Assembly: GCF_037126175.1 (NCBI RefSeq)
Contig: NZ_CP146986.1
Location: forward strand, 2,322,501 to 2,386,500
Direction of reading: 5' to 3'
Length of the DNA stretch: 64,000 bases
DNA from: Pseudomonas sp. RSB 5.4
Lineage (GTDB): Bacteria; Pseudomonadota; Gammaproteobacteria; Pseudomonadales; Pseudomonadaceae
Both the position numbers and the translations under genes were made by a program. Shown piece after piece: positions 32,883-40,790 of this stretch. The notes under the pieces are model-generated. The model was not told where the DNA came from, searched no databases, and saw only the letters and a list, made by a program, of their open reading frames with translations. Numbering within the stretch: the first letter of the stretch is position 1; each line of letters begins with the position of its first letter.

Positions 32883-33695
32883 CTACCCGATCAACTCGTC
32901 CATCACCTCATACTTAACCACCACCCGATTCCGACACAATCTCACCCTCTCCACCAATTCCCCCACCTGCCCCTTCTCCCGCACTTCCCGCCAGATCTCA
33001 TTCTCCCGATACACCCGCTCTCCCTCCCGTACAAACCGGTGCCCTTCCTGAAACACGTGATACCGATACTCCCGCACTCGATCGCACAACAACTCCCCCT
33101 CCAGCTGCGTGTCCCCCACGTTCAACTTGAACTGAAAACTCCGATCCGTCGGGTTGTGCAATACCAGGTCAACGTAGTTGTAGAAAATCGCCGCGCCGGA
33201 ACCGAATGGCAGTACTCGCCCCTCGTCCGGGAATGGGTCGAAGCTGTGGTTGGAGCGTTCAACGACTATCAGCGGTGAGTGGATCGCCATCCAGTGGATC
33301 AGGTTACTCAGTTGGCAGATTCCGCCGCCGATACCGCGTCGCGCTTCGCCGAAGGAGAGTTCCATGCCTTCGACGTAGCCGCGTTTGCGGGTTGGGCGGC
33401 CGACGAGGCGGCAGAAGGAGAAGTGTTCGCCGGGGGCGATGATGAGGCCGTCGATGGCGGCGACGGCGAGTTTCAGGTTGATGACTTTGTTGTGTTGCAG
33501 GGCGAGGTCGGAGTCGCCGAGTTTGCGGATGAGTCTCGAGGTGTGTTTGAGGTAGCGGAATGGCAGGCGATCAGCGCCGGCAACCAGGCGTGCGTAGCGT
33601 TTGCTGGAGCAGTGCCAGGCGATCTGGCGGAACAGTCTTTTTTGCCACACGCGCAGCCAATACAGGGCCGGGTGGTAGAGGGAAAGTGGTTTCAT
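32883..33695 (-). CDS. VanW family protein
   Basis: About 270 residues from the ATG at 33695 (MKPLSLYHPALYWLRVWQKR). It matches the VanW family of unknown biochemical role, with GEHFSFCRLVGRPTRKRGYV, a Gly-rich GIGGGICQLSNLIHW and a SNHSFDPFPDEGRVLPFG block. Such proteins were named from vancomycin-resistance clusters but are common in Pseudomonas without resistance. A longer frame to 33803 has no family support. It is convergent with the immunity array and divergent from a glycosyltransferase gene, so it is probably an envelope protein. Confidence 0.8.
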   Translation of the reverse strand: MKPLSLYHPALYWLRVWQKRLFRQIAWHCSSKRYARLVAGADRLPFRYLKHTSRLIRKLGDSDLALQHNKVINLKLAVAAIDGLIIAPGEHFSFCRLVGRPTRKRGYVEGMELSFGEARRGIGGGICQLSNLIHWMAIHSPLIVVERSNHSFDPFPDEGRVLPFGSGAAIFYNYVDLVLHNPTDRSFQFKLNVGDTQLEGELLCDRVREYRYHVFQEGHRFVREGERVYRENEIWREVREKGQVGELVERVRLCRNRVVVKYEVMDELIG

Positions 33696-33911
33696 CCGTG
33701 AGGCGACGGCAGGTGCCGCTTCTTCCTTGAAGCATCTGAGGGGCGCGCAGTTTAGCCTGTGGGACGGCTTGCGTCGTGCGCGAGATGTCATGCCTCGAAA
33801 CACCTCGCCTCACCTCCTGAACGGCAAATTAAGCTTCAACTAAGCTTGCGTCGCTAGCATCCCGGCCCGAGAGACACCTGTCGCCGATCAACCGCGGATG
33901 AGCTTCCCGAA

Positions 33912-34718
33912 ATGAGCCAGTTTGATTTACCAGCCGTTACGCAGCCGAATTTCAGTCTTGTATTGGTAAATTACAAAACCCCGGACATCACCCGGATGTG
34001 CCTGGAGTTGTTGCGTCAGCATGTTCAGGCGCAGCGCATTCCGGTTTGGGTGGTGGACAATGATTCGGCGGATGCCAGTCTGGATTATTTGCGTTCGCTG
34101 GACTGGATCAACCTGATCGAACGTCCCTCCCCCGGCAAAGAAGCGGGACATATTGCGCATGGCAAGGCGCTGGATCTGGCGCTGGAAAAAGTTGAAACCG
34201 ACTATCTGTTTCTGCTGCACACCGACACCTTTGTCTACGACAAGGAAGTCTTTGCAATGATGCTGCGTGAGTGCATAAAGTCTGCGGACGTCGCCGCAGT
34301 CGGGTGTGTCGAACAAATCAATCGTGGGATTGTGAGAGACACCTGGCGGTTAACTTCGCGATTTTGCAAACACTATATTCGCCGGGCGAAAACTGCGTTG
34401 GGTTTGCGCAGTAAAGAGCCGAAACCTTATCGGGAAACTCACCTGAAGAGTTTCTGCACTTTGTGGAACGCCAAGTTGATGAAGTCTCGCGGACTGCACT
34501 TTTGCATGGATGACCGGGTGCCCGGTTATACCCTGCAGGATCGAATGACAGCGTTGGGCTACGGCATCAAGCTGTTGGCGCCGCGCAAGATTTTCCGCTA
34601 TCTGGATCACATCCAGGCAGGAACCGTCTCAGCTGCTGGAACCTACGGCAAAAACCACCGCCGCACCAAGATGTATGAAGCCACGCTCAAACGCTTTGAG
34701 GGGCAGGCATCGGCATAA
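33912..34718 (+). CDS. family 2 glycosyltransferase
   Basis: A 268-residue GT-A fold protein: SLVLVNYKTPDITRMCLELL at the start, VVDNDSADAS for the nucleotide site and a DxD-type LLHTDTFVY near residue 95. It probably adds one sugar to an envelope glycan. It stands alone, with an intrinsic terminator right after it. The preceding gap (33696-33911) includes the start regions of both divergent genes and shows nothing else clear. Confidence 0.8.
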   Translation: MSQFDLPAVTQPNFSLVLVNYKTPDITRMCLELLRQHVQAQRIPVWVVDNDSADASLDYLRSLDWINLIERPSPGKEAGHIAHGKALDLALEKVETDYLFLLHTDTFVYDKEVFAMMLRECIKSADVAAVGCVEQINRGIVRDTWRLTSRFCKHYIRRAKTALGLRSKEPKPYRETHLKSFCTLWNAKLMKSRGLHFCMDDRVPGYTLQDRMTALGYGIKLLAPRKIFRYLDHIQAGTVSAAGTYGKNHRRTKMYEATLKRFEGQASA

Positions 34719-34728
34719 TCGCGAACAG

Positions 34729-34761
34729 AAAAAAGGGCGACTTGAAAGTCGCCCTTTTTTT
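34729..34761 (+). terminator. intrinsic terminator after the glycosyltransferase gene
   Basis: Stem GGGCGAC (34735-34741) and GTCGCCC (34748-34754), flanked by an A-run before and seven T after. It should work in both directions. Confidence 0.9.
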
Positions 34762-34794
34762 ATCTGAAATTGTATACATCCGCTCCGAAGAGGT

Positions 34795-34857
34795 GTTCGC
34801 CCAGTGTAATGGCCTGGCAATCCATGCACCGGTAAAGAGCCCTGACACTGGGCGAAC
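34795..34857. repeat. perfect 13-bp inverted repeat in a long intergenic region
   Basis: GTTCGCCCAGTGT (34795-34807) and ACACTGGGCGAAC (34845-34857) enclose 37 bases that include a second short pairing (ATGG with CCAT). It does not look like a REP unit. It could be part of a structured RNA or a mobile-element scar. Confidence 0.5.
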
Positions 34858-34990
34858 GGGAAGGATTTTAATAGAAGTTGGCGGATATGTCGTCATACAT
34901 AAAGGTAAATTTTATGTACGAAAAAGTTAATAGATATTTATCGACGAAATCCTTTCACGAAACTTTCAAAGCACGGCTCAACTCCTTTCA

Positions 34991-35032
34991 GATGATTGTT
35001 CTCATACAATAATCTGTACAAGAACAACCATC
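34991..35032. repeat. imperfect 12-bp inverted repeat downstream of the 35048 gene
   Basis: GATGATTGTTCT and AGAACAACCATC pair with one mismatch. It lies 15 bases past the end of the minus-strand gene and may end its transcript, though there is no clear U-run. Confidence 0.4.
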
Positions 35033-35047
35033 TTGTAGAGTTAATAC

Positions 35048-35632
35048 TCAGCTTTCATGCTGACTGGTCACTTTTAATACATCGGTATAAGTGACAACTA
35101 CGCTCTGCCCGACTTTCAGATCTTTCAGCTTGGCTTGAATTTCAGGCTTTTTAACGTCGAGGATTTTCGACTGGCCCGCCGGATTTTCCAGGGTCACCTG
35201 ATTTTGCTTCAAATCAATTTTGGTGATTTTCAGTTGCACCTGAATCTGCCGGTAGGCCTCGCCGCCCGGGTTTTCAGTGCCGGGAGCGTTGCGCAGCTCG
35301 CCGCTACGCTCGACCGTGCCAGGCAGACCTTTATCCACATCGGTATCGAGGTAGGCCGCCACGGAACGCTGCACTTCGACTTTGACCAGGTCACCGACCT
35401 TGAGGTTGGCGAGGTTTTTCGCCTTGTCACTTAGCTGAACGTGAACCTGACGACCTTCGGCGCCTTCCAGCACGACCTGGTGGTTGGCCGCATCGACGGC
35501 CAGCACTTTGGTCGTGACTTGATCGGCTTCGACAGTGGCAGACAGCGGAATATCGGCCGCCATTGCGCCGAAGCTGGTGGCGGACAGAACGGTTGCGAGG
35601 GTGATGGCCTTGGCCAGAGCATGGAGCTTCAT
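35048..35632 (-). CDS. exported protein of unknown function
   Basis: A 194-residue protein with a clear signal peptide (MKLHALAKAITLATVLSATS, cut near GAMAA). The mature part is made of short beta-rich modules with a repeated pattern: VLAVDAANHQVVLEGAEGRQ, then LKVGDLVKVEV, later LKQNQVTLENPAGQ and LKVGQSVVVTYTD. This suggests two related OB- or barrel-like halves, so it probably sits in the periplasm. The start at 35632 is chosen for the signal peptide; a 47-codon extension upstream lacks support. No function is known to me. Confidence 0.75.
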   Translation of the reverse strand: MKLHALAKAITLATVLSATSFGAMAADIPLSATVEADQVTTKVLAVDAANHQVVLEGAEGRQVHVQLSDKAKNLANLKVGDLVKVEVQRSVAAYLDTDVDKGLPGTVERSGELRNAPGTENPGGEAYRQIQVQLKITKIDLKQNQVTLENPAGQSKILDVKKPEIQAKLKDLKVGQSVVVTYTDVLKVTSQHES

Positions 35633-35717
35633 AAGCGGTACTTTCCCTGTAATGAATGGCAGCAACCGGCGCCAACGCGTGTTTGGCGCCGAATGTGCCA
35701 CTGAGCATAGACGCTGT

Positions 35718-35900
35718 TCAGGGCTTGGCTTTGGTTTCTGACGCGGCGGTCTCCTGCGCGGTGGATTCGCCACTGGCGGTGCCCTTGCCGCTGTCCTCGC
35801 GCTGTTTGGGGTCGGTCGGGCGCAGGGCGTCGTTGTCGCGCTCGGTTTCTCCCAGTGGCCGGGGTTCGTCGGGGTGTTCGCTGGGGGATACGGGTTTCAT
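35718..35900 (-). CDS. small hydrophilic protein (unknown)
   Basis: 60 residues, almost all polar and rich in P, E, D, S and T (start MKPVSPSEHPDEPRPLGETE), so it is probably disordered. It lies 11 bases downstream of the next minus-strand gene, with GAGACC upstream of its ATG, and is probably co-transcribed with it. I remember similar small proteins from Pseudomonas genomes, but no role. Confidence 0.55.
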   Translation of the reverse strand: MKPVSPSEHPDEPRPLGETERDNDALRPTDPKQREDSGKGTASGESTAQETAASETKAKP

Positions 35901-35911
35901 GGCGGGTCTCC

Positions 35912-36154
35912 TCAGGCTTCAGGGTCATCCAGTTCATTAGTGACGTTCACGGCAGGCGAATCCTTATGCAGGTCATCGGCCTTGGCGCGCAGGATCTGCC
36001 ACTGCTCCAGATCGATCGCGCCCTGGGCGAGCAGGTCGTCGGCGATGTGTTGCAGGTCGAGGTAGTGAGCGTCGGGGGATTGCTGCCAGTAGGTCTGATC
36101 GTCGAACAGGCGTTGCCACGTGGTGAGGTCGGGGGGTTGCAGGTCGTCGCTCAT
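35912..36154 (-). CDS. small acidic protein (unknown)
   Basis: 80 residues (MSDDLQPPDLTTWQRLFDDQ, then helical HYLDLQHIADDLLAQGAIDL), soluble and acidic. A likely RBS precedes the start. It is first of a two-gene unit with the 60-residue protein downstream. Function unknown. Confidence 0.6.
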   Translation of the reverse strand: MSDDLQPPDLTTWQRLFDDQTYWQQSPDAHYLDLQHIADDLLAQGAIDLEQWQILRAKADDLHKDSPAVNVTNELDDPEA

Positions 36155-36260
36155 GGGGGGAGTCCTCGCCGGGGCCTCGAAATGGGCCGGGATTGATCGG
36201 TAGAGGATGGTAGACGGGGCGGAGTTCCGGGCAATTGCTCTGTGGGTGACTGTACCGGGG

Positions 36261-36290
36261 ACTTCGCGAGCAAGCCCGCTCCCACAGGGG
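36261..36290. repeat. single REP unit
   Basis: ACTTCGCGAGCAAGCCCGCT followed by CCCACAG, next to the end of the AttH-like gene. Confidence 0.6.
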
Positions 36291-36304
36291 TTTGTGTACG
36301 AAAT

Positions 36305-37375
36305 TCAGTACCCGGTCATCTCCAGATAGCCGCGCCCGCCATGGCTGCCGTTGATCCGCACCGGCCCTTCCCAGTAAGGGATGCGCAGGTTCATCCAGGC
36401 ATTGGGATTGAGTGCGTCGAGGCGGATGTCGAGGTGTTTGTCTGGAATGCTGATCGACCAGCGCACCGGCATCTGGCGTCCGGCGACTTTGGCGGTGTTC
36501 TGGGCGGTCAGTTTGATCTGCTCGCCGTGCAGGGTTTCGGTCTGCCCGTCGGCGCTGATCCAGGTGCCGGTCAGATACGGCGCGCCGTCGGTTTGCCGGG
36601 TGCGAAACAGCATCAGCGATTCACCGCTGTCCAGGTGCAGGGAAAACCAGTCCCAGCCGGTCTGATTGGCTGCCAGCGGCTGACTGCTCCACTCCCGATC
36701 CAGCCACGCCGGGCCGCTGACGGTGTAGGTCCGGCCGTCGATTTGCAGGGTGCCGCTGGCCTGAAAAAACGGCTGACTGTAGTAGTACGAGGCCTGGCCC
36801 TGTTCGGATTTGCGGCTGAAACCGTTGTCACCTTGCAACACCAGCGGACGACTGGAGGTGAGGTGCAGTTGATAGCTGAAGGCTTTGTCGCTGGCACTGA
36901 GCTGCAGATCCGTCAACGGATCCTGCGCCTGACTGGCGAAGCGCCAATCATCGATCCACGCCTCGAACGGCGCGACGTTCACCCCGGCCTGCCCCACTCC
37001 GCCTCGGGCATAGCGCTCGGCGGCATGATGCGCGGTGGCTGAAGTCACTGCGGCGTGCCCGAGCCAGATCGTCTGGTTGGCCCAGCCCGATTGTTGCGCC
37101 ACCGGTTTCAAGGCGCTGCGAAACAACGTCCATTGCACGCCGAAATCGTGGCCCTGCTGATCCTTGAGATTGGCGGTAACGTACCACCATTCGATGCGAA
37201 AACCTTCGTGCGCGCCGTGATCCGCCGGGAAGCTGAATACCCGCCCCGGCACCACCGGTGTGAACTGCGCGGCCTGATCGCCGAGCCCGGCAAAACCCTT
37301 CTGCGCAGGCACAGGCTGATCGCAACCGCCCAATAGCAACAGCGCGAACAGCAGCGCAACCAGGTTAATCCTCAT
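36305..37375 (-). CDS. AttH/CrtC-like lipocalin-fold lipoprotein
   Basis: About 356 residues. It starts MRINLVALLFALLLLGGCDQ with a lipobox (LGGC), so it is a lipoprotein. The body reads as the AttH/hydroxyneurosporene-hydratase-like family (VFSFPADHGAHEGFRIEWWY, WFSLHLDSGESLMLFRTRQ). The gene overlaps the upstream ABC permease gene by 11 bases. In Agrobacterium attEFGH the same order of ABC ATPase, permease and AttH is found. A TTG at 37381 is possible but less likely. It probably handles a lipophilic compound moved by the transporter; the compound is unknown. Confidence 0.8.
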   Translation of the reverse strand: MRINLVALLFALLLLGGCDQPVPAQKGFAGLGDQAAQFTPVVPGRVFSFPADHGAHEGFRIEWWYVTANLKDQQGHDFGVQWTLFRSALKPVAQQSGWANQTIWLGHAAVTSATAHHAAERYARGGVGQAGVNVAPFEAWIDDWRFASQAQDPLTDLQLSASDKAFSYQLHLTSSRPLVLQGDNGFSRKSEQGQASYYYSQPFFQASGTLQIDGRTYTVSGPAWLDREWSSQPLAANQTGWDWFSLHLDSGESLMLFRTRQTDGAPYLTGTWISADGQTETLHGEQIKLTAQNTAKVAGRQMPVRWSISIPDKHLDIRLDALNPNAWMNLRIPYWEGPVRINGSHGGRGYLEMTGY

Positions 37376-39836
37376 GGGCAAACGTCCTCAACAGATCCGC
37401 CGGTTGCGTGCGATACAACGAATACAGCGGCCACGCCGAGGCCAACAACGTCGCCAGCAACGCCAGCCCGAGCAACTGCAGCAGTTGCAGCGGAAAGATC
37501 CGCAACGGCAAGCGCCAGCCGAACGCCTGCACGTTGATCACCGCATCCAGACACCACGCCAGCGCGATCCCCAACGGCAACGCCAGCACCAGCGTCAGCA
37601 CCGCCAGCAGCCAGGTCTGGCCGAGGTTAAGCAGCATCAACTGACGGCGCGTCACACCCAGCGCCCACAGCGGCGCCAGTTGCCCGAGGCGGCTCTGGCT
37701 CTGGGTCAGCAGGCTGATGAACAGCGCCACACCGGCCACCGCCAGGGTCAGGCTGTTCAGCGCGGCGGTGGCGGCGAAAGTGCGCTCGAATACTTGCACC
37801 GACCAACCCTTGAGCCGCGCCTGATCGACGATGCGGCTGTCATCGAGTTGAAAGCGCGTTTGCAGTGCGCGCAAAAACGGCGGGATGTCGGGCGGCGCGA
37901 TGCGCAAGTTGAAACGGTTCGGCGTCAGTGACGGCCACAGCCGCAGCAGATGATTACTGTTGACCAGCAGGTGGCCCTTGGGATTGCCGTAGTCGGCGTA
38001 GATCCCGACGATCCGCGGGGACCACGCCCCGCCCGGCGTCGGCAGGCTCAGGTGATCACCCGCGCGCACCTTCAGGCGTCGTGCCAATTGTTCGCTGAGC
38101 ATCACCGCATCGTCCGTCGCCAGGTGCGCCCACGGATCGCCGGCAATCGCCTCGAGCAACGGCCAGTGTTGGCGATAATAGGGATGATCGATCACCCCGA
38201 AGACATCCGCCGGCCACCCCTGCAGGGTCACCGCCACTTGCCAGTTGGGCAGCACCGCGCTGACGCTCGGCTGTTGTTTGAGCCAGGCGTACATTTCGCG
38301 GGACTGCGCCGGATTGACCGGGTTGAGGTACAGCTCGGCACTGAGACGTTGTTCGAGCCAGTCGTCGAAGGTCTGGCGAAAACCGGCGGTCATGCTGCCA
38401 GCACCGATGTTCGCCGACAGCGCCAGCAGCAACGCCATCAGCGCCAGACTGAGTGCCGGCAGTTGCTGGCGGCAGTCGGCGAGAAACCACTGGCCGAGTA
38501 CCGAGCGACTGCGCCCGAGCAAGGGATTGAGCACCGCGCTGAGCACCACCGGCAACGCCAGCGCGGCGCCGAGCAGCAACCCGGCCATCAACACAAACCC
38601 GCTACCGAGACTGTCACCGAACAGCAATGCCAACAGCGCGATCAGGCCCAGCAGCGCCGCCAGCCAACCCTGACGGCGCAACCAGCGCGCATGTTGCTGA
38701 TGCCAGGCCTGCGGATCCGCCACCGCCAACAGCGGCAAGCGTGCCGCACGCAGCAGACTGTTGGCACCGGCCAGCAACGCGCCGAACAGGCTCAAACCAA
38801 TACCGCTGAACCACCACCACGGGCTCAGGCGCAACTGCCCCGCCACTTCTGCGCCGTACAGACCGCGCAGACTGGCGGCGACATCCGGCAGCAGCACGCT
38901 CGCCAGCCAGTAACCGCTGATGACCCCGAACACCCCGCCAACCAACGCCAGCACACCGAGTTCGACGATCAGACAGCCGATCAACATCCGCGCACTAACC
39001 CCGCAGGCGCGCAACGTGCGCAGCAGACCACGACGCTGTTCCAGCGCCAGACCGATGGCCGCGTGCACGATAAACAGCCCGACCAGAAACGAGAGAAAGC
39101 CCAAGGCATCGAGGTTGAGGTGAAAACTCTCGGTCAGGCGCGAAAGATTGTTTTCCTCGGCGCTGCTTTTAAGCTGCAACCGACCATTGAACGCCGGCGG
39201 TAGCTCGGCATGAAAATCCTTGGGCAGTAACAGCCGCGACAGTTGCCCGGGCTGTTCGAGCAGGGTTTGCGCGACACCGATGTCCACCAGCAACACGCCC
39301 GGCGCCATGTCCTTTTGTGTGTGCAGCGGCGGCAGGGTCTGGCCGCTGGCGGTTTGCGGCGTGGCGCCTTCGGTCAGGCCCAAGGCGTGCAGGGTTTCCG
39401 GGGAAATCCAGGTGCTGCCCGGCGGTGAGAAGAACTCGACGATGCGCTCGATCGGCATCGCCTGCCCTGCCACCGCAGCGTCCGTCGGCAGCGACACCGG
39501 TTCGATGCCCATCAGTTGCAGCCGCTGCTCCTGGTGATCCTTGAGCATCAGCCGGCCTTGCAACTGCGGCGAGACTGGCCAGCCCGCGCGGCGTAGATCA
39601 ATGAACCACTGCTGGGTAAACGTCGCCCCACTGGGCGCAACAAGACTGGCCTGCGGTTCGCCACCAATCATCTGACTGGCCCGCGCGTAACTGTCGCGGG
39701 CCTGACTGTTCAGCGCTTCGACCCCGGTCAACAGACTTGTAGCCAGCCACAACCCGGTCAGCACACTGAAAAACTGCACCGGGTGCCGCCGCCAATGACT
39801 GAGCAGCGCGCGCAGGGTTTGCCAGAAAACGTTCAC
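37365..39836 (-). CDS. ABC transporter permease, FtsX/MacB-like (AttFG type)
   Basis: 823 residues with two FtsX-type cores: an N-terminal helix (FFSVLTGLWLATSLLTGVEA), a large periplasmic region, a multi-helix block around residues 240-480, another periplasmic domain and three C-terminal helices. Such fused permeases work in lipoprotein- or lipid-linked export. The GTG start at 39836 overlaps the ATPase stop by four bases. Together with its ATPase and the AttH-like lipoprotein it forms one export unit on the minus strand. Confidence 0.88.
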   Translation of the reverse strand: MNVFWQTLRALLSHWRRHPVQFFSVLTGLWLATSLLTGVEALNSQARDSYARASQMIGGEPQASLVAPSGATFTQQWFIDLRRAGWPVSPQLQGRLMLKDHQEQRLQLMGIEPVSLPTDAAVAGQAMPIERIVEFFSPPGSTWISPETLHALGLTEGATPQTASGQTLPPLHTQKDMAPGVLLVDIGVAQTLLEQPGQLSRLLLPKDFHAELPPAFNGRLQLKSSAEENNLSRLTESFHLNLDALGFLSFLVGLFIVHAAIGLALEQRRGLLRTLRACGVSARMLIGCLIVELGVLALVGGVFGVISGYWLASVLLPDVAASLRGLYGAEVAGQLRLSPWWWFSGIGLSLFGALLAGANSLLRAARLPLLAVADPQAWHQQHARWLRRQGWLAALLGLIALLALLFGDSLGSGFVLMAGLLLGAALALPVVLSAVLNPLLGRSRSVLGQWFLADCRQQLPALSLALMALLLALSANIGAGSMTAGFRQTFDDWLEQRLSAELYLNPVNPAQSREMYAWLKQQPSVSAVLPNWQVAVTLQGWPADVFGVIDHPYYRQHWPLLEAIAGDPWAHLATDDAVMLSEQLARRLKVRAGDHLSLPTPGGAWSPRIVGIYADYGNPKGHLLVNSNHLLRLWPSLTPNRFNLRIAPPDIPPFLRALQTRFQLDDSRIVDQARLKGWSVQVFERTFAATAALNSLTLAVAGVALFISLLTQSQSRLGQLAPLWALGVTRRQLMLLNLGQTWLLAVLTLVLALPLGIALAWCLDAVINVQAFGWRLPLRIFPLQLLQLLGLALLATLLASAWPLYSLYRTQPADLLRTFAHED

Positions 39837-40486
39837 GTCAGATGGCCGTTGGACAACACCACGCGCCGCGCCAGGCGTGCCGCCACACGCGGGCTGTGCG
39901 TGACCATCAGCAGCGTGGTCGGCGTGTCATCAAGCAGCTCCAGCAATAGACGCAGCACTTCATCACTGGTGGCTTCGTCGAGGCTGCCGGTGGGTTCGTC
40001 GGCGAGCAGCAATTTTGGCCGTGACGCCAAGGCCCGGGCCAGCGCAACCCGCTGCTGCTGGCCGCCCGACAACTGCTCGGGATAACGCGTGAGCAAATCG
40101 CCCAGGCCCAGACGCTGCACCAGATGCGCCTGCCAGCGCGGCTCATGCCGCCCGGCCAGACGCGCCTGAAACGCCAGATTGTCCTCGACCCGCAGACTGC
40201 CGATCAGGTTGAACTGCTGGAACACCAGACCGATTTCAGTGCGGCGCCAGTCGGCCAGTTGCGCCTCGTTCATCTGCTCCAGCCGATGCTCGCCGCTGTG
40301 GATGCTGCCGCGATCGACCTTGTCGAGGCCGGCGATCAGGTGCAGCAAGGTGCTTTTGCCGCTGCCGGATTCGCCCATCAGCGCCAGACTGCTGCCGGGT
40401 TCTAGCGTCAGGTCGACGCCTTGCAGCACCGGGAGCGGGCCTTGGGGGGTGAGGTAACTTTTGAAGACGCCTTGAACCTGAAGCAT
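39833..40486 (-). CDS. ABC transporter ATP-binding protein (LolD/MacB-like)
   Basis: 217 residues from the ATG at 40486 (MLQVQGVFKSYLTPQGPLPV). Walker A is GESGSGKST, the signature LSGGQQQRVALARAL and Walker B LLLADEPTGSLD, all intact. It energises the adjacent FtsX-like permease. The longer frame to 40588 reads through a REP unit and is rejected. Confidence 0.9.
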   Translation of the reverse strand: MLQVQGVFKSYLTPQGPLPVLQGVDLTLEPGSSLALMGESGSGKSTLLHLIAGLDKVDRGSIHSGEHRLEQMNEAQLADWRRTEIGLVFQQFNLIGSLRVEDNLAFQARLAGRHEPRWQAHLVQRLGLGDLLTRYPEQLSGGQQQRVALARALASRPKLLLADEPTGSLDEATSDEVLRLLLELLDDTPTTLLMVTHSPRVAARLARRVVLSNGHLT

Positions 40487-40556
40487 GCCGCCATCCGTTG
40501 GGTCAGTGTGGGGCAAGGATAGCGGATAGCGGCCTGATTGGATCAGAGGTGTTCGT

Positions 40557-40774
40557 ACTGGCCTCATCGCTGGCAAGCCAGCTCCCACAGGGATTGAGGT
40601 TGCTCACAAATACTGGAATCACCATCAAACACTGTGGGAAGTATCTTCAGGTCAGTGGTGTTTGAACTGGCCCCATCGCTTGCAGGCAAGCTCCTACAGG
40701 GGTTGAGGTTGTCGACAAATACCGGCTTCACCCTGAAACACTGTGGGAGCTGACTTGCCAGCGATGAGGCCAGT
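40557..40774. repeat. cluster of three REP-like units
   Basis: The left unit (40557-40590, ACTGGCCTCATCGCTGGCAA and on) and the right unit (40741-40774) are inverted copies over 34 bases with one mismatch. A third, more divergent unit lies at 40666-40700. The cluster fills the 304-base gap before the sulfatase-fold gene. Confidence 0.75.
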
Positions 40775-40790
40775 AAAACCGGCACAAATC

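Noticed and set aside
34742-34930. 62-codon frame downstream of the glycosyltransferase
   Set aside because: It begins inside the intrinsic terminator stem and covers the inverted repeat, so a structured non-coding region is more likely.
40487-40790. Repeat cluster resembling a CRISPR array at first look
   Set aside because: The units are inverted, differ in sequence, have irregular spacing and no cas genes. They are REP elements.
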